This document shows positions 6,396-8,818 of a stretch of DNA of 8,818 bases, in pieces. A program made the translations under genes and the position numbers. This stretch comes from Planctomycetota bacterium (GTDB lineage: Bacteria; Planctomycetota; Phycisphaerae; WQYP01), in the NCBI GenBank assembly GCA_021828925.1, contig JAJZCT010000108.1, positions 1 through 8,818 on the forward strand, read 5' to 3'. Positions within the stretch are counted from its first letter, which is position 1; each line of letters begins with the position of its first letter. The notes below the pieces were generated by a model. That model was not told the origin of the DNA. It saw only the letters and a program-made list of their open reading frames with translations, and made no database searches.

Positions 6396-7079
6396 CTAAC
6401 TGATCAGGGGTGAACTCAGGTCGCGATACACAAGAGTCGGGCCACATTTGCCGATCTGCCGGTAGCCCCGCGCTTCCATTGCCGTCCCGAGCACGCCCTG
6501 CTTTTCCGGGGTGTACGCTTCGCATAACACTACGACGGGCCGCCAACGATTCCAATCACCGCTTGCCAATATCACCTCGTCGTGGCCTTCACAATCCACC
6601 GATAAAAAATCGATCTGCTTGCCAGCTAGGAGCGGCGAGGAAGCAAGAACCGAGGCCAGCCGTCGCGTCCGCACCCTTGTCCGGGGCAGCCATGATTTTC
6701 CCTCAGTATGCATGTACCGCCCATCATCGATACCCGAGCAACCGTCAAAAAGCAACAGATCCGCCTCTCCCTCGCTGTCGGTGATAGCGCAACGAACCAC
6801 CTCGTCCCTGGGACGCCAACGCGCGTGGAGGTCCGCGAGGCTCTGTTGCGGCTCAACGACCACTCCCCGCCACCCCCGCCGGTAGAAGAAATAGGTATTT
6901 GAATATTGTATCGGGTGGAATCCCCCCACGTCGACATATAGCCCATCGCTTTTTCCCGGAAACTGCTCAACGAGGTAAAGGTCCTCACCGAACTGCGAGA
7001 ACGAGGCCCGCGCGTACCTCAGCTCGGACGCGCTGTGGTGGCGGTAAAACCGCAGGTAACTACGCAAGCTTTTCAGCAT
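6396..7079 (-). CDS. FkbM family SAM-dependent methyltransferase (second subfamily)
   Basis: 227-residue methyltransferase. The opening SQFGEDLYLVEQF (28-40) followed by GLYVDVGGFHPIQYSNTYFFYRRGW (46-70) is a characteristic pattern of one FkbM branch often found in capsule, O-antigen and exopolysaccharide loci. VVVEPQ (73-78) is the strand-2 acidic end, and IDFLSVDCEGHDEVI (156-170) the later acidic motif. It would methylate a sugar hydroxyl using SAM in the cytoplasm. The start ATG 7079 lies within a 7-base overlap (ATGCTGA) with the end of the upstream GT2, and AGGAG sits six bases before it, so the two are almost certainly translated together. The acceptor sugar is not predictable. It shares little with the other FkbM protein here beyond motifs, so a recent duplication is unlikely. 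Confidence 0.93.
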   Translation of the reverse strand: MLKSLRSYLRFYRHHSASELRYARASFSQFGEDLYLVEQFPGKSDGLYVDVGGFHPIQYSNTYFFYRRGWRGVVVEPQQSLADLHARWRPRDEVVRCAITDSEGEADLLLFDGCSGIDDGRYMHTEGKSWLPRTRVRTRRLASVLASSPLLAGKQIDFLSVDCEGHDEVILASGDWNRWRPVVVLCEAYTPEKQGVLGTAMEARGYRQIGKCGPTLVYRDLSSPLIS

Positions 7080-8140
7080 TCCACTCTCCTTTCAGATTGG
7101 ACTTCACGGACGGCGGTGGATACGGTGCGGTCCGGTGCGGGAAGCGACGAGGACGCTGCGGGTGGCTCTGCGCGGGCCGTGTCGGCCAGGCGGCATGTGT
7201 CGCGCCGGACAAGGCCATGGTGTTCGTAGTTGGCCGGGCGACGCAACTCCTGCAGGTAGCAGCGGCGGGCGTGATATTTCTCCATCGGCTCGAGTTCCCA
7301 TGCGGGCATTGTGGGGGCTGCAATCCAAGTCGGGAAATGCCGCACCCGCAGGAAGGCCAGTTGCCATGCGGCGCGGAGGAAGGCCAGACGCGGCCATCGG
7401 CGGCGGAAATGCTCCCAGTGCCATTCGACATACGCCGCGAATTCACCTCTTTTACGGGCTTGGCGCATGAATGCCTTTCGCGAGAGCCGTTCGGGCCCAA
7501 GGTGGTGGACGGTTTCAATATCCAGGCGGGTGGCGATGCGGAAGCCGGCCTCCCGCACCTGAAGCCAAAACAGCGTGTCCTCGGCGTGGCCCAGTGCGCC
7601 CGGGCCTACCTCCGGATCAAAGCCAGGCACACGCTGCAGGACATGCCGGCCAATGGCCATATTTGCACCTATCATTGGATGATCAATGTTCTTGGGCAAA
7701 TCTTCGGTGCTGGCGAGCCAACTTCGCTGGGCGGCGGTGAGCCAGGGCCGGTGCAGCGATGGTGCCAACCGGATACCGCCGGCAACGGCATCGGCGGTTC
7801 CGGTGAATATCGGCTCGCACATTCTCTCGATCCAGTCTGCCGGAGGAATGACATCATCGTCGGTGAACAGCAGCACCCGCCCCCGGGCCGCCGCCAGGGC
7901 GAGATTAAGTGATCGACTCTTCCCTGGCTCGGAGCACGCGAGGGCAAACAGGTGAGGGTCCTCTGAACGCGCCCGTTGCAGCAATCGGCCGGTTCCATCA
8001 GCCGATCCATTATCAACCACGACCAACTCGCATGGCGCGGGTGAAGCGGAAATCGCTGCACGCAGGGCCGTGAGGGTGGCGCGCAGGCGGTCGGCACGGT
8101 TTCTTGTGCAGATGATGATGGATATTTCGGGATCGTTCAT
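7073..8140 (-). CDS. GT2-family glycosyltransferase
   Basis: 355-residue inverting GT-A glycosyltransferase. ISIIICTRNRADRL (6-19) is the nucleotide-binding first strand, and CELVVVDNGSADGT (37-50) the second. LLFTDDDVIPPADW (90-103) carries the DxD-type metal site (94-96), and HAEDTLFWLQVREAGF (185-200) has the ED pair (E187 D188) that supplies the catalytic base. After about residue 300 the chain becomes Ala/Pro/Ser-rich and probably disordered (PPAASSSLPAPDR). I chose ATG 8140: AAGGG is seven bases upstream and only one base separates it from the stop of the preceding gene. The frame stays open to 8545, but the extra 135 residues overlap the upstream gene, are rich in Cys, Arg and Gly, and precede the conserved first strand. 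The end overlaps the FkbM start by seven bases. Donor sugar unknown. Confidence 0.93.
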   Translation of the reverse strand: MNDPEISIIICTRNRADRLRATLTALRAAISASPAPCELVVVDNGSADGTGRLLQRARSEDPHLFALACSEPGKSRSLNLALAAARGRVLLFTDDDVIPPADWIERMCEPIFTGTADAVAGGIRLAPSLHRPWLTAAQRSWLASTEDLPKNIDHPMIGANMAIGRHVLQRVPGFDPEVGPGALGHAEDTLFWLQVREAGFRIATRLDIETVHHLGPERLSRKAFMRQARKRGEFAAYVEWHWEHFRRRWPRLAFLRAAWQLAFLRVRHFPTWIAAPTMPAWELEPMEKYHARRCYLQELRRPANYEHHGLVRRDTCRLADTARAEPPAASSSLPAPDRTVSTAVREVQSERRVEC

Positions 8141-8141
8141 T

Positions 8142-8818
8142 TCATTTCCCTTCGCTGTCTTGCGCGGGGGCGGGCCGGTGTTGGCCGGGGAGAAACGCGT
8201 CCGCAGCGAAGCGCACCGCGAGCCGCGGGTCAGTTGCCAATCCGGGCCCGAACCAATGTAAGAACTCGCCCCATCCGGATGTCCGGGGTGCCTTGGCACC
8301 GCGCACGCCAGCGCGCATCGAGGCCACGATTTCGCGCCCCACGAGGTCGTATAGGCCACGGTACGCGCGACGCGACATCCTCCAGCGCCGCCCCAGCGGC
8401 ACCTCCGGCAAGCGGCGGCGCAGGCACAGAGCCCCAGCGCGAAGCATACGCCAGGCGTCTTTAGACTGGTTTCCGGGATGCACCCGGAACTGCAATGCGA
8501 GCCGCGGCACGCGGAGGATTGCCCGGCGGCGAGCCATCCGGACATAAAGATCGTAGTCCTCTACGCCTCGGTTGTCGGCGTCGAACCCGCGGATGTCCCG
8601 CACGGCGGCGGTTCGCATGGTCACCTGGCCGACCGAACTGAAGGGGCAGCCCCACCAGATTGCGTCCCCGTCGATTCTGATCCGCTCGCCATCCTCAACC
8701 GTTTCCCGGATTACCGCGAGGTTGTTGGTAAACGTGCCTCCCACCGCGTCCACGTCGAGGTTCTCGCGTAGCGCCCGCACCGCCCATGAAATCCGGTCCT
8801 GCGGCCACAGGTCATCGT
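8142..8818 (-). CDS. GT2-family glycosyltransferase, C-terminal part (5' end outside window)
   Basis: 224 residues are visible. The frame stays open to the right edge, so the N-terminal nucleotide-binding strands lie outside. The visible part opens with DDLWPQDRISWAVRAL, which matches the region at and after the DxD metal site of GT2 enzymes. WWGCPFSSVGQVTMR is the acceptor-side segment, GFDADNRGVEDYDLYVRMA holds the ED catalytic pair (about 86-87 of the visible part), and LQFRVHPGNQS matches the YRxHxxNxS pattern common at the end of the catalytic domain. The remaining C-terminal region is Arg-rich and without a recognised domain. A GTG at 8780 is not a credible start because the conserved sequence continues upstream of it. 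It ends one base before the next GT2. Confidence 0.9.
   Translation of the reverse strand, partial: DDLWPQDRISWAVRALRENLDVDAVGGTFTNNLAVIRETVEDGERIRIDGDAIWWGCPFSSVGQVTMRTAAVRDIRGFDADNRGVEDYDLYVRMARRRAILRVPRLALQFRVHPGNQSKDAWRMLRAGALCLRRRLPEVPLGRRWRMSRRAYRGLYDLVGREIVASMRAGVRGAKAPRTSGWGEFLHWFGPGLATDPRLAVRFAADAFLPGQHRPAPAQDSEGK

Noticed and set aside
6899..7912. Long plus-strand frame of 337 codons
   Set aside because: Antisense to the GT2 and FkbM genes, whose motifs are clear. High GC creates long shadow frames; its translation has no recognisable domain.
8141..8545. N-terminal extension of the GT2 gene to ATG 8545
   Set aside because: The extra 135 residues overlap the upstream GT2 in another frame and precede the conserved SIIICTRNR start; ATG 8140 fits the spacing and ribosome site.

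Overview
All convincing genes lie on the minus strand, so the window is read from right to left. It is a surface- or exo-polysaccharide assembly locus. The order is: GT2 glycosyltransferase (its 5' part runs off the right edge), GT2 glycosyltransferase, FkbM-type methyltransferase, GT4, GT4, membrane acyltransferase (acyltransferase-3 family), a 213-base break, a second unrelated FkbM methyltransferase, and a GT4 that reaches the left edge. There are no tRNAs, rRNAs, CRISPR arrays or transposase genes. The organism cannot be named. The moderately high GC, the TTG start, and dispersed repeats of the 'ACCACGAAGACAC / CACCACAGAGG' kind are what I associate from memory with environmental bacteria such as Verrucomicrobia, Planctomycetes or related phyla. 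That is a weak inference.

From 8818 to 2633 the genes are packed like one operon. Junctions are a 1-base gap, a 7-base overlap (ATGCTGA), a 55-base gap, a 4-base TTGA overlap and an 8-base overlap (ATGGCTGA). Most starts have a good Shine-Dalgarno, the acyltransferase being the weak one. The glycosyltransferases would add sugars one by one to a lipid-linked repeat unit or side chain. The methyltransferases and the acyltransferase would decorate it with methyl and acyl groups. No polymerase, flippase or initiating phosphoglycosyltransferase is visible, so this is the middle of a larger cluster.

The most unusual feature is at the left. The last GT4 gene (start 1490) is one uninterrupted reading frame of at least 496 codons. 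About 110 residues in its middle (roughly 196-305, DNA about 576-905) look nothing like a glycosyltransferase. They are encoded by a mosaic of repeats: inverted 'ACCAC(G/A)AAGACA' arms, a hairpin nested inside one arm, five copies of a 9-base unit encoding Thr-Asp/Glu-Asn tripeptides, and two near-identical 16-base GC palindromes. The insertion falls exactly at the hinge between the two Rossmann domains, and both flanks are intact and in the same frame. This resembles the in-frame palindromic elements described in Rickettsia genes, but with different sequences, and is the best candidate here for something undescribed.
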